Source: Acetobacteraceae bacterium
Lineage (GTDB): Bacteria; Pseudomonadota; Alphaproteobacteria; Acetobacterales; Acetobacteraceae
Assembly (NCBI GenBank): GCA_024280945.1
Contig: JAMXLO010000143.1
Location: 1-64,000 of the forward strand
Direction: 5' to 3'
DNA length: 64,000 nucleotides
In this document: one piece after another, positions 8,821 to 16,827 of the stretch
How the letters are laid out: each line of letters begins with the position of its first letter
Numbering within the stretch: the first letter of the stretch is position 1
Notes under the pieces: model-generated
Databases searched by the model: none
The model's input: the letters and a program-made list of their open reading frames with translations, nothing else
What the model was told of the DNA's origin: nothing
Position numbers and translations under genes: made by a program

Positions 8821-9750
8821 ATGAATATCGAAGTGAAGCCTGCCCCGGCCGCCGGCGCCATGCTGGCGGAGCCGGTGGAGATCGCGCGTGTCGGGGTCGT
8901 CGGTGCCGGGCAGATGGGCAACGGCATCGCCCATGTCTGTGCGCTCGCTGGCCTAAACGTGACCATGCTGGACATCAAGGCGGGGGCGCTCGATGCCGCG
9001 ATGGGGACCATTGCACGCAACCTGGACCGGCAGGTGAACCGCAAGCTGATCTCCGAGGAAGACAAGGTGGACGCGCTGGCGCGCATCGACACCAAGGAGG
9101 ACTACGCCGCCCTCAAGGAGGCCGACTTCGTCATCGAGGCAGCCACCGAGAAGGAGGATGTGAAGCGCTCGATCTTCAAACTGCTGACGCCGCACCTGAA
9201 GCCCTCCTGTATGCTGGCGTCGAACACGTCGTCGATTTCCATCACCCGGCTGGGCGCGGCGACCGACCGGCCGGAAAAGTTCATCGGCATGCACTTCATG
9301 AACCCGGTGCCGGTGATGAAACTGGTGGAGATCATCCGCGGTATCGCCACCGACGAGCCGACGTTCCAGGCGGTGCGCGCCCTGGCCGACAAGCTAGGCA
9401 AGACCGCAGCGGTGGCCGAGGACTTCCCGGCCTTCATCGTCAACCGGATCCTGGTGCCGATGATCAACGAGGCGGTCTACGCGCTGTATGAAGGCGTCGG
9501 ATCGGTATCAGGCATCGACACGTCGATGCGGCTGGGAGCGAACCATCCGATGGGACCGCTGGAGCTGGCAGACTTCATCGGACTGGATACCTGCCTGTCG
9601 ATCATGCAGGTGCTCTACGAAGGGTTGTCCGACTCCAAGTACCGCCCGTGCCCGCTGCTGGTGAAGTATGTCGAGGCTGGCTGGCTGGGACGCAAGACCA
9701 AGCGAGGGTTCTACGACTACACGGTGTCGCCGCCTCGACCGACGCGATAG
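8821..9750 (+). CDS. hbd: 3-hydroxybutyryl-CoA / 3-hydroxyacyl-CoA dehydrogenase
   Basis: A 309-residue NAD-dependent dehydrogenase of fatty-acid and PHB metabolism. The Rossmann motif GAGQMGNG lies near residue 29, the catalytic His is in GMHFMNPVPVMKLVE, and the C-terminal helical domain contains FIVNRILVPMINEA and HPMGPLELADFIGLD. About 20 residues precede the usual family start; ATG 8821 directly follows the etfA stop, and an internal ATG at 8860 is possible. It acts in the cytoplasm, oxidising 3-hydroxyacyl-CoA or reducing acetoacetyl-CoA. Its place behind etfBA ties it to acyl-CoA oxidation. Confidence 0.95.
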   Translation: MNIEVKPAPAAGAMLAEPVEIARVGVVGAGQMGNGIAHVCALAGLNVTMLDIKAGALDAAMGTIARNLDRQVNRKLISEEDKVDALARIDTKEDYAALKEADFVIEAATEKEDVKRSIFKLLTPHLKPSCMLASNTSSISITRLGAATDRPEKFIGMHFMNPVPVMKLVEIIRGIATDEPTFQAVRALADKLGKTAAVAEDFPAFIVNRILVPMINEAVYALYEGVGSVSGIDTSMRLGANHPMGPLELADFIGLDTCLSIMQVLYEGLSDSKYRPCPLLVKYVEAGWLGRKTKRGFYDYTVSPPRPTR

Positions 9751-9830
9751 GGCTCTAAATCTGGCGGCTTCGTTCGTGAGTCACGCGAAGGCAGCCGAAC
9801 CGAGACCCGTTAACGCGACTTTCACTCCTG

Positions 9831-9882
9831 CTATGGGTCTGTTGGGCCAGAACAGGACCTGGCATCCACGGCTGACCCATAG
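9831..9882. promoter_or_regulatory. Inverted repeat in the leader of the CHAP-domain gene
   Basis: A perfect 9-bp inverted repeat, CTATGGGTC at 9831-9839 and GACCCATAG at 9874-9882, brackets a 34-base loop and ends three bases before the ATG at 9886. The only purine-rich Shine-Dalgarno-like bases (AGGAA, 9881-9885) overlap its right arm. It could be an operator or an RNA stem that hides the ribosome site; the sequence alone does not decide. Confidence 0.4.
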
Positions 9883-9885
9883 GAA

Positions 9886-10521
9886 ATGGCAGACACAAGA
9901 CGCGCTACCGCCATCGCGGCACTCCTGGTTTCGCTGCCCATCGCTTTAGAACCCCACCCGGCATCGGCTTGGGACCGCGGGCCACAATGCGTCCCATTTG
10001 CCCGCGCGTTATCCAGCATCAGGTTGTTCGGCGATGCGTGGCGTTGGTGGTCTGCTGCCGCCGGGCTCTATAACCGAGGTGTCAAGCCAGAAGCCGGCAG
10101 CATTCTTAGTTTCCGTCCTGAGCCTCACATGCCGTTGGGACACCTGGCCGTTGTCACTCGGGTGATCGACAGTCGCGAAATCGAGGTCGACCACGCAAAC
10201 TGGGCCCCCGGCGCAATCCGTCGAGAGGTTCGGGTTCTGGACGTCTCCCCCGACAATGATTGGAGCGCGGTCCGCGTCGAGCTGGGCCAACGCGACCACT
10301 TTGGAGCCGTCTACGCGACGAATGGGTTCATTTATGGATGGCCCATCACGCTGGGGCCGGAGATTATCGACATCGCCAAGGCACTTCAGACGCTGCGGCA
10401 AAACACCGGCGCGGCAACGCTGCCTGTCGTCATCGGCCCGAGGGGCGTCATGCCACTGACCGGCCCTTCGAACAGTAGAGTGCCGGTTGTCGCTTATGGC
10501 GGACGCACGGCCCGATTCTAG
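9886..10521 (+). CDS. Exported CHAP-domain protein, probable peptidoglycan amidase/endopeptidase
   Basis: A 211-residue protein with a signal peptide (residues 1-28, cleavage after PASA) and a CHAP (NlpC/P60-like) domain at about 30-130. The catalytic Cys is in PQCVPFAR, the His in MPLGHLAVVTRV and the polar third residue in VDHANWAP. CHAP enzymes cut peptide bonds in peptidoglycan in the periplasm or outside the cell. The C-terminal 80 residues have no recognised domain. The TAG stop (10519-10521) lies inside the CTAG edge of a palindromic repeat element. Confidence 0.8.
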   Translation: MADTRRATAIAALLVSLPIALEPHPASAWDRGPQCVPFARALSSIRLFGDAWRWWSAAAGLYNRGVKPEAGSILSFRPEPHMPLGHLAVVTRVIDSREIEVDHANWAPGAIRREVRVLDVSPDNDWSAVRVELGQRDHFGAVYATNGFIYGWPITLGPEIIDIAKALQTLRQNTGAATLPVVIGPRGVMPLTGPSNSRVPVVAYGGRTARF

Positions 10522-10623
10522 AGCGCGATCGCTTGAAGCGGAATCGTTGGAAAGCGTGAATCGCGCTCTACATCAATGAATCGCAGAGCATGATCGGGTC
10601 AACCTGATCCGATCATGCCCTAG
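10518..10623. repeat. 106-bp CTAG-bounded palindromic element (MITE-like)
   Basis: The whole gap between two convergent genes is this element. It starts and ends with CTAG, and the outer ends are related inverted repeats (CTAGAGCGCGATCG on the left, CTAGGGCATGATCG reading inwards from the right). Inside are two nested hairpins: TAGAGCGCGAT with ATCGCGCTCTA, and GCATGATCGG with CCGATCATGC. The left CTAG supplies the stop of the CHAP gene, the right CTAG the stop of the serine hydrolase. A related half element lies at 19317-19369. Bidirectional terminator activity is plausible. Confidence 0.7.
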
Positions 10624-11810
10624 TCGTGCAATTCGCCGAGACGCGGCCAGCGGAACACGGAGGCTGCTCTGCGGATGAGGGAAGTTGCGAGTGTCGTGCC
10701 GTTGTCCGAGTTGGCCATGACCACGATGCCCTGTCCCGTCACGGGGAAGATCAGCATATACCCCTGATAGCCGACATTCTGGCCGCGCTTCATGAGCACG
10801 AGTGACCGACCCGAGCCGCTGACCGCGGCTCCCAGACCATATGGACCACCGTTCTGCTTCAGCATCTCGCGTGCCATCGCCTGGCTGAGCAGGGGATCGT
10901 CCATGCCCTTGTAGGATCTGGAAATGCCGATCAGCAGCCGGGCAAGATCAGTCGGCGTCGACCACAATCCTCCGGCCGCCATCTCCGGCATGGCGCGCCA
11001 GCCGCCTGGCAATTCGGCGCCGCTCGACAGGTGACCCGTGGCCATCTGCTGACCGGATGTGCGAGGTCGTTGCCCGAAGAAACTGTCGTTCATCCCGACA
11101 GGCTGCAGAACAAGTTCCTTTACCAGCTCGGCAAACGGCTGGTGAGAGGCATCCTGTATCAGCGCCTGGACGATCTCATAGCCGCCACCGGAATAGCCGT
11201 AGCTTTTCCCGGGCGTCCGGATGACCCGAACCGGCGGCGAGTTGGCGGGTGGCGAGCCATCGAGGATCTGGACCAGGGTGGGGAGCGTTGCCCCAGGGCG
11301 ATAGCCCACGAAACCCGGGACATTGATCCCGGCGGTCATGCTGAGCAGCCCACGAAGCGTTACGGCATGCCGGCGAGTGAGCACAGTCCGCGGTATGTGC
11401 CAGGACGCCAACTCGGCATTGACGTTGCGGTCGAGGGCAAGCCGCCCTTGCTCCACCAACCGCAGCGCCGCGACCGCAGCAACGGCCTTCGACATGGAGC
11501 CGGCCTGATAGGCAGTCCGTGTCGACGCATCGCCATAGGCTGCCGTCCAATCGATGCGGTCCTCGCTGATCGTCGCCACGCTGACCGACGGTACTTTGAG
11601 AATCCGCAGCGCCTGCGTCAGCGTGACATGTCGCGACGGCTCTCCGGGTGGCTGTATGTCGAGGCCGGTTTCGAGCGGTCTCGCTTCGGATGTTGCACGC
11701 GACTGAGCGTGGCAACACCAGTTCGCTGACAACCAGATGAGCATGCTGGCAAGTGCGGCCCATTGCGGGCCGTGGGTTCGTCGCCGGTCAGATTGCAGGG
11801 TGGACTTCAC
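10620..11810 (-). CDS. Exported serine hydrolase, beta-lactamase/class C family
   Basis: A 396-residue protein from GTG 11810, which overlaps the TGA of the upstream LLM oxidoreductase gene by four bases. A hydrophobic segment (about 17-35) ending near CHAQS is a signal peptide. The penicillin-binding fold is shown by SMSK (Ser105, Lys108) and a Tyr motif YSG at 206-208 in place of the class C YxN. This family includes D-aminopeptidases, esterases and peptidases, so the substrate is open. The TAG stop lies in the CTAG edge of the 106-bp element. Confidence 0.82.
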   Translation of the reverse strand: MKSTLQSDRRRTHGPQWAALASMLIWLSANWCCHAQSRATSEARPLETGLDIQPPGEPSRHVTLTQALRILKVPSVSVATISEDRIDWTAAYGDASTRTAYQAGSMSKAVAAVAALRLVEQGRLALDRNVNAELASWHIPRTVLTRRHAVTLRGLLSMTAGINVPGFVGYRPGATLPTLVQILDGSPPANSPPVRVIRTPGKSYGYSGGGYEIVQALIQDASHQPFAELVKELVLQPVGMNDSFFGQRPRTSGQQMATGHLSSGAELPGGWRAMPEMAAGGLWSTPTDLARLLIGISRSYKGMDDPLLSQAMAREMLKQNGGPYGLGAAVSGSGRSLVLMKRGQNVGYQGYMLIFPVTGQGIVVMANSDNGTTLATSLIRRAASVFRWPRLGELHD

Positions 11811-12745
11811 CGCCCAATGGCGGTGCGGACGCTCGCCAACATCTCCAGGTGCCGTTCGTGATCGCCGGCAAAGCGCAATATCAGTTCTGTGGCGCCGGCC
11901 TTCGCATAGCCAGCGATCCACTGCGTCGCGCCCTCGACAGGACCGGAATACACCGCTTGCCGCTGGCGCAGCACTTCGGCGGGAGCGCCATAATACCCTT
12001 GCAGGAACGCATCCAGGCGCGCCGATGCGCGCGCCGCATTATCGTCGACAAACAGCGTGAGATACATCGCCGCCGACAGTTGCGCCGGGTCGCGCCCCGC
12101 TGAACGCGCGGTCGTCTGGATATCAACCAACTGGCTGGCGAATGTCGCCGGATCGGGTGCATTGGGGAACCAGCCGTCGAACCATTTCCCGACACGCTCC
12201 AGGCTCGCTGCCGTATTGCCGCCGATCCAGATCGGTGGGCCGCCACGACGATGTGGCTCTGGCGCAAGCACGCCCTGCCGCACCGGCCATCGGCCATCCC
12301 AGTCCACGGGCTGGCCGCTCCACAGCGCGCGGCACATCCGCAGTCCTTCCATCATCCGTCCGACGCGCCTCTCGAAAGGCACGCCGCAGGCGGCGAACTC
12401 GGCGCGGACATTGGGCACGTCCCGGGCGATGCCGACGCCCAGGATGAAGCGCCCTTCCGACACCTGGTCCAGCGTCGCCACCTGATGCGCGAGCAGCACT
12501 GGATTGCGCAAAGCAGGCAGCAGCACCGCTGTGCCGAGCATCACCCGAGGCACCCGCGCCGCGACGGCGGCAAGCAGTGTCAAGGGATCATGCCGTGGCC
12601 GCGCCAGCACCGAGTCGCCGACCCAGACCGAATCATATCCCAGTGCCTCGGCTCGCTCCGCCAGCGCCAGGAGTGACGCAGCGTCGTGGCGCCCCTCCAT
12701 GATCTGCTCGCGGGTCGGCAGCAGGTATCCGATCTTCGGCGGCAT
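11807..12745 (-). CDS. LLM-class flavin-dependent oxidoreductase
   Basis: A 312-residue TIM-barrel luciferase-like monooxygenase family protein. Typical family segments are ALAERAEALGYDSVWVGD, HDPLTLLAAVAARVPRVMLGTAV, LDQVSEGRFILGVGI and GPPIWIGGNTAASLERVGKW. It uses reduced FMN or F420; the sequence does not decide the cofactor or the substrate. No signal peptide. It is translationally coupled to the following serine hydrolase by a GTGA overlap, an uncommon pairing of cytoplasmic and exported enzyme. Confidence 0.85.
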   Translation of the reverse strand: MPPKIGYLLPTREQIMEGRHDAASLLALAERAEALGYDSVWVGDSVLARPRHDPLTLLAAVAARVPRVMLGTAVLLPALRNPVLLAHQVATLDQVSEGRFILGVGIARDVPNVRAEFAACGVPFERRVGRMMEGLRMCRALWSGQPVDWDGRWPVRQGVLAPEPHRRGGPPIWIGGNTAASLERVGKWFDGWFPNAPDPATFASQLVDIQTTARSAGRDPAQLSAAMYLTLFVDDNAARASARLDAFLQGYYGAPAEVLRQRQAVYSGPVEGATQWIAGYAKAGATELILRFAGDHERHLEMLASVRTAIGR

Positions 12746-12811
12746 GCGCGAGCCTCTTGCTGACGCATCAAGCGTAGCGCGATGACAAGAGTCGCCCCAA
12801 ACGGTGGCCGG

Positions 12812-13900
12812 TCAGGAGCTTCGACGGTTCCCAGTCAGAAAATGCTCCAGCGCCGCCAGATCGACATCGAGCCCGCGGCGAAACTCTTGATCTCTCGGCT
12901 TGCTTCCCACGAAGCCAAGTTTCGCGTCCAGGCGCCCGTCAACCAGCGTCACATTCGCCCAGCCAATAACGTCGTAGCCGCGCAGGAGGGGCATCGCATA
13001 GTAGCCGAACCGTCGTTGTTCAGGCTTGGTGTAAGCCTCGAACCGATAGTCCCAGCCCCATAGATGCTCGAACCGCCGTCGTTCCCACACGATCGGATCG
13101 AAGGGCGCCAGCAACCGTACGGCCCTTGGATCGCCGCGCCGGTTCGCAGCCCCTGCGGGCCAGTAGTAACGCTGGCCGTCGACTTCCCCACTCTCAACTT
13201 CACCTGCGGCAAGCAGCGCTGCGAGCGCGGGTCGCCATCCGCCGAGACCAGGAGCGCCGCGTCCGAGTAGGCCGAATGTGCTCGCGAGTCCCGCCTCGGC
13301 AACCGGCGCGAGGATACCGACCACCAGCCGCACGATGCGGCCTGTCCTCTCGTCCGGCGACAGGGACGCCTCCAGGGGAGGCGCCGCTTCATAGAGACGG
13401 ATGCCGTCGCGCCGTCCGGCCACGCGCAGCAGCCCATGATAATGCAGGCTTTGCAGCGCCCGGGTCGTGGCCTTGGAGAACCCGCCCCAGCCGTTCACCG
13501 CGCGATCGCGGCCGAACTGCTCGGCCAGGTCGGCGGGATGTGTCGGCCCACGCTCGCGCACGAAGGCCAGAACGCGCGTCGCGAACTCGTCCGCCACACC
13601 CCACCTGTCGGTGATGGCCCTCGGGTGAAGCAGCCGATACGTCTCGCGCGGCATGAACCCGTAGGCGTAGAGAAAGTCCTCCTCCAGTCCGAGCCTGGCG
13701 AAGTGCCGCTCCAGATCGCCCACGCGATACCCGGCAACGCGATGCCGCAGGATCAGGTCCTGCGCCCTGGCGGGTGCCCGGATCGGATCGGCCTGGACGA
13801 AGCCTGCACTCACGATCGCCCGGGCCAGCGTCGTCGCCGGCTGAAGCGAATTCACCACCGCCTGGCGGCGGAGCGCTGCGAGAGTGAGCCTGGGAGACAT
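12812..13900 (-). CDS. YcaQ-like winged-helix DNA glycosylase family protein
   Basis: A 362-residue protein of the HTH_42 family whose studied members (E. coli YcaQ, Streptomyces AlkX/AZL-type) unhook interstrand crosslinks from DNA. Recognisable segments include an N-terminal region on AQDLILRHRVAGYR, the HTH-like segments with QSLHYHGLLRVAGRRDG, and the C-terminal core LLAPFDPIVWERRRFEHLWGWDYRFE followed by YYAMPLLRGYDVIGWA. Family catalytic glutamine motif QxQ (here in the PFDP/E region) was not verified. ATG 13900 is used because it lies 8 bases after the ArsC-family stop; ATG 13954 would overlap that gene. Confidence 0.75.
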   Translation of the reverse strand: MSPRLTLAALRRQAVVNSLQPATTLARAIVSAGFVQADPIRAPARAQDLILRHRVAGYRVGDLERHFARLGLEEDFLYAYGFMPRETYRLLHPRAITDRWGVADEFATRVLAFVRERGPTHPADLAEQFGRDRAVNGWGGFSKATTRALQSLHYHGLLRVAGRRDGIRLYEAAPPLEASLSPDERTGRIVRLVVGILAPVAEAGLASTFGLLGRGAPGLGGWRPALAALLAAGEVESGEVDGQRYYWPAGAANRRGDPRAVRLLAPFDPIVWERRRFEHLWGWDYRFEAYTKPEQRRFGYYAMPLLRGYDVIGWANVTLVDGRLDAKLGFVGSKPRDQEFRRGLDVDLAALEHFLTGNRRSS

Positions 13901-13908
13901 TGCCTCGG

Positions 13909-14280
13909 TCAGCGCGCCGGCATGGCCTCGCGCAGGCGCTCGGGTGGGCGACACAGCCGCACGCCCCGCGGTCCCACGACGACCGGGCGCTCGAACAGAA
14001 TCGGATGCGCCAGGATGGCGTCGATCAGCTCATCGTCGGACTTTGCCGGATCGCCGAGGCCAGGTTCGTCGTACGGCGTGCCGCGGCGACGCAGCAACTG
14101 ACGCGGCGTGATGCCCATGCGGTGCAGCAGGTCGAGCAGCTCCTGCCGGGTCGGCGGCGTCTTCAGGTATTCGATCACGCGCGGTTCCACGCCGGTCTGC
14201 CGAATCATGCCGAGGACCTTCCGGGACGTGGAGCAGGCGGGGTTGTGGTAGATCGTCACCTTGGGTATCGCGCGCGCCAT
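13909..14280 (-). CDS. arsC: Arsenate reductase family protein (ArsC, glutaredoxin-coupled type)
   Basis: A 123-residue thioredoxin-fold protein with the HNPACSTSR active-site loop, catalytic Cys16 and Arg20, and the C-terminal PILFERPVVV segment carrying a conserved arginine. This is the ArsC/YffB class that reduces arsenate through glutathione and glutaredoxin. ATG 14280 has a good GGAGG seven bases upstream, better than ATG 14301. No arsenite pump or ArsR regulator is nearby, so a role in arsenic resistance is not supported by context; it may be a housekeeping paralogue. The glycosylase-like gene follows after 8 bases. Confidence 0.85.
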   Translation of the reverse strand: MARAIPKVTIYHNPACSTSRKVLGMIRQTGVEPRVIEYLKTPPTRQELLDLLHRMGITPRQLLRRRGTPYDEPGLGDPAKSDDELIDAILAHPILFERPVVVGPRGVRLCRPPERLREAMPAR

Positions 14281-14384
14281 CGATGGCCTCCGGTTTCGCA
14301 AATGATAGGGCGGCCGTGCCCCTTCACGAAATTCGAATCATCCCCATGATCGGTCAGGCAGAGACCAACAAGGGGGAGAAGCGC

Positions 14385-14990
14385 GTGCTTGCACGGTTGA
14401 TTGGAATTGCAGTGGCGACCAGCCTTTGTGCGGGTGCCGCTCTGGCGCAGAATGCACCGCCCACCCGCATCCGCGGCACCATCGCCGCGCTGAACGGCCA
14501 GACCCTGAGCGTGGATACGCGCGAGGGCACGAAGGTCGACATTCTGCTGAACGACCCTCTGACAGTGTCGACGGTGAAGCGGTTCGATCTCGCGGACGTC
14601 AAGCCGGGCAGCTATGTCGGCATTGCGACCAGGACCGGCGCCAACGGTCAGCGAGACGCGCTCGAAGTGCTGGTGTTCCCCGAGGCGATGCGTGGCGCCG
14701 GCGAGGGACACTATGCGTGGGACCTCGAGCCAGGCAGCATGATGACCAACGGGACCGTGAGCGGCACCGTCGAGGCAACGTCAGGGCGGCAGCTGAACGT
14801 TTCATACAAGGACGGCAATCAGACGATCGTCGTGCCCCCCAATGCGCCCGTCGTGACCTTCGCGCCCGCCGAGAGGTCGGATCTGAAGCCTGGTGCGAGG
14901 GTGATGTTCGGCGCGACCAAGAACCCCGAAGGCAAGCTCGCGGCGAGCCGGGTCACGGTGGAAACTAATGGCGTGGCACCGCCGATGTAG
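14385..14990 (+). CDS. Exported protein with DUF5666-like repeats, unknown function
   Basis: A 201-residue protein from GTG 14385, chosen because GGGGGAG at 14371-14377 is well spaced and a signal peptide follows at once (cleavage near ALAQ, residue 22). The mature part holds two beta-rich units with the pattern TRIRGTIAALNGQTLSV and LKPGARVMFGA, as in small OB-like DUF5666 domains. It is probably periplasmic. It stands alone; the next feature downstream is the decayed tRNA-Gly copy, five bases after the stop. Confidence 0.7.
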   Translation: MLARLIGIAVATSLCAGAALAQNAPPTRIRGTIAALNGQTLSVDTREGTKVDILLNDPLTVSTVKRFDLADVKPGSYVGIATRTGANGQRDALEVLVFPEAMRGAGEGHYAWDLEPGSMMTNGTVSGTVEATSGRQLNVSYKDGNQTIVVPPNAPVVTFAPAERSDLKPGARVMFGATKNPEGKLAASRVTVETNGVAPPM

Positions 14991-14995
14991 CGGCA

Positions 14996-15034
14996 GCGGG
15001 TGCAAGGGAAGCGAAGCCTCGTACGCAGCCGGGA
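14996..15034 (-). other. Decayed copy of the 3' half of tRNA-Gly (candidate attachment-site scar)
   Basis: About 38 bases match the 3' half of the intact tRNA-Gly at 15653-15726 in the same orientation. The acceptor strand GCGGGTG is exact, followed by the T arm and anticodon region with roughly four substitutions, one inserted base and one missing base. No 5' half is present, so it cannot fold as a tRNA. A partial tRNA copy lying 3' of an intact tRNA is the usual footprint of an integrase that recombines at a tRNA 3' end. Confidence 0.65.
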
Positions 15035-15047
15035 AGTAATTCCCGGC
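15028..15047. terminator. Strong 8-bp hairpin, possible terminator
   Basis: GCCGGGAA (15028-15035) and TTCCCGGC (15040-15047) form a perfect stem with a GTAA loop, 38 bases after the stop of the exported protein gene. It overlaps the end of the decayed tRNA copy. No T-rich run follows, so classical intrinsic termination is doubtful. Confidence 0.35.
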
Positions 15048-15062
15048 CTTGAATGCATCTGC

Positions 15063-15084
15063 GCGGAGTATATGCGGAGTATAT
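15063..15084. repeat. Two tandem copies of an 11-bp AT-rich unit
   Basis: GCGGAGTATAT occurs at 15063-15073 and again at 15074-15084, followed by ACGG. It stands out in GC-rich surroundings, just inside the decayed tRNA copy. Such tandem units can be binding sites for recombination or regulatory proteins, but nothing here proves it. Confidence 0.5.
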
Positions 15085-15207
15085 ACGGTACAGTGGTTAC
15101 CGCTGTGTCGCGCCCGTAACCGCCCACCCTCGGCATGCGGCTCGCTGATATCCTTTGGAAGCCAGCAGATGGAACCCAGCAGAGCCGCTCCTCCGTTCGG
15201 TTATCTG

Positions 15208-15444
15208 TTAATTCGCTGCACCTTCGTTGGGATGGGCGGGGAACAGCGCCGTACGACGCTTCTGCCCAACCGCAAACTCGTAGACCGGCTGTGCTTGCTG
15301 AACCTGTTGGACCGGCGCCGCTGTGGCCTGAGCCTGCGGCTTCATCATCTGATCGAACTGCGACCATCCGCCAGGACTGTCGGCATAGGCAACACCTGCC
15401 ATACTGAACAACGCCAACCCGGCTACCGCTGCTACGCGCTGCAT
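15208..15444 (-). CDS. Small exported protein, unknown function
   Basis: A 78-residue protein with a clear signal peptide (MQRVAAVAGLALFSMAGVAYA, cut at about residue 21-22) and a glutamine-rich mature part (QAQATAAPVQQVQQAQP). An AGGGGGT ribosome site lies seven bases before the ATG, which supports expression. It lies between the decayed tRNA copy and the intact tRNA-Gly, and is the only likely gene there, so it may be cargo or a remnant of an integrated element. No family is recognised. Confidence 0.55.
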   Translation of the reverse strand: MQRVAAVAGLALFSMAGVAYADSPGGWSQFDQMMKPQAQATAAPVQQVQQAQPVYEFAVGQKRRTALFPAHPNEGAAN

Positions 15445-15652
15445 GTCTCGTACCCCCTATTCGACAAGGGGAACGTACCAGGAGCATCAGTCGGTCAGGT
15501 ATGAATGGCTTCATAGTTCCGACGTAAAGGCGCCCGCAATTTCATCCGTCGGCAGCGACCAGGACGACGCAAAGACCGTCAACGCAATGTTCGTCGCCAA
15601 AGGCGCCGCACCAGCCACGGCCCGTCCAGTTATCGCCGCATCAAATGTGTCA

Positions 15653-15726
15653 TGGAGCGGGTGAAGGGAATCGAACCCTCGTATGCAGCTTGGGAAGCTG
15701 CCGTTCTACCATTGAACTACACCCGC
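15653..15726 (-). tRNA. tRNA-Gly (CCC)
   Basis: Read on the minus strand from 15726 the sequence folds as a 74-nt tRNA with encoded CCA (15653-15655). The acceptor stem is GCGGGTG with CACCCGC, the anticodon stem is GCAGC with GCTGC around the loop TTCCCAA, giving anticodon CCC (reads GGG glycine codons). The T arm has the normal GGTTCGATTCC core. A degraded copy of its 3' half lies about 620 bp downstream of its 3' end. Confidence 0.95.
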
Positions 15727-15844
15727 ATCGGGACGGTGTTTACCGCGGCCAGGCGCGCTGGCGCAATGCGCGCCGAAGTAGCGCCCCTACTTCCGGTTGA
15801 GCTAAAGACAGGCTTGTTCGACCGACTGCTCGGGGAGCCTCCCA

Positions 15845-16792
15845 ATGCCTGGTTCCTTCAGGCCCGATGTGACGCTGCCGGCACTCTGGACCGACCGCCC
15901 GGAGTGGCTGACGCATCTGCGTGCGCTCGGCGCGACGGGACATATCAACCAGGCGGAGGCCGATCAGCTGGCGCATTTCGCCCAGCACGGCTGGCTGGTG
16001 ATGCCGCAGGTAATCGAGCCGCAGCTGATCGATGCGTTCGTCGCAGATGTCCATTCCCTGCACCAGCATCCGGGGTATTTCGCGACGACCGACTTCCGTG
16101 GCGGGCGGCAGCAGAAGCTGAACGGCAATCAGCCTGATGTGCTGGAGAGCATCTACGATCTTTATGTCAATCTGCAGACATCGCGTCAGGTCTGCATGCA
16201 CCCCAGCATCACCCGTTTCCTGAGCCTGGTGTTCCAGGCCAAGCCCCTGGCGTTCCAGCAACTGCTGTTCCAGGTGACGAACGGGCACCAGTGGCACCAG
16301 GACCCTGCCTATGTGGTTGTCGATACACCGACCTTCCTCGCGGCGACCTGGATCGCGTTGCAGGATATCCAGGAGGGCAGCGGCGAGCTCGCCTATTACG
16401 ACCAAAGCCATCGGCTGCCGCACTACATCTTCGGCAACGGCACCAAACACAGCGACGGCGATACCCCGAACTATTCGCGTGAAATGGAGGAAGCCTGCCA
16501 GCTGCGCCAACTGGCGCACCATCGCCTGTTGGCGAAGAAGGGCGACGTGTTCTTTTGGGCGGCCGACCTGGTGCATCGAAGCCACCCGATGTCGCTGCCG
16601 CAGGGCACGCCGCGGCTTTCTTGCGTGACGCACTATTGCCCCGCCACCTCGATGCCACACTGGTTTTCCGAGCCGGACAAGCGCGGCATCGAGCCGTATT
16701 GGGATGTCGGCGGCTTTGCCAGCTCTTTCTACAAACTGCCCAACCTCAGCGCGATGGTGCGGCCGGTGCCACGCTGGGAGTTCTACAACTAG
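15845..16792 (+). CDS. Phytanoyl-CoA dioxygenase (PhyH) family protein
   Basis: A 315-residue Fe(II)/2-oxoglutarate oxygenase. The iron triad is visible as WHQDPAY (His-x-Asp) and a distal His in DLVHRSHP, followed by an arginine suited to bind 2-oxoglutarate (TPRLSCVTHY). GGGGAG at 15833-15838 is a good ribosome site for ATG 15845. The family hydroxylates acyl-CoAs, compatible solutes and small natural products; no neighbour fixes the substrate. No signal peptide. The TAG stop lies in a CTAG that carries no inserted element, an empty counterpart of the sites elsewhere in the window. Confidence 0.82.
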   Translation: MPGSFRPDVTLPALWTDRPEWLTHLRALGATGHINQAEADQLAHFAQHGWLVMPQVIEPQLIDAFVADVHSLHQHPGYFATTDFRGGRQQKLNGNQPDVLESIYDLYVNLQTSRQVCMHPSITRFLSLVFQAKPLAFQQLLFQVTNGHQWHQDPAYVVVDTPTFLAATWIALQDIQEGSGELAYYDQSHRLPHYIFGNGTKHSDGDTPNYSREMEEACQLRQLAHHRLLAKKGDVFFWAADLVHRSHPMSLPQGTPRLSCVTHYCPATSMPHWFSEPDKRGIEPYWDVGGFASSFYKLPNLSAMVRPVPRWEFYN

Positions 16793-16827
16793 CTGGTCTG
16801 CGGCGCCTGTCGCCGACGCCCGCTTGA

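Noticed and set aside
14996-15066. A second functional tRNA-Gly
   Set aside because: No 5' acceptor or D arm is found in the needed place, and the T stem has a mismatch, so only a 3'-half remnant is supported.
15063-15084. CRISPR-like repeat
   Set aside because: Only two 11-bp units lie directly next to each other, with no spacers and no cas genes in the window.
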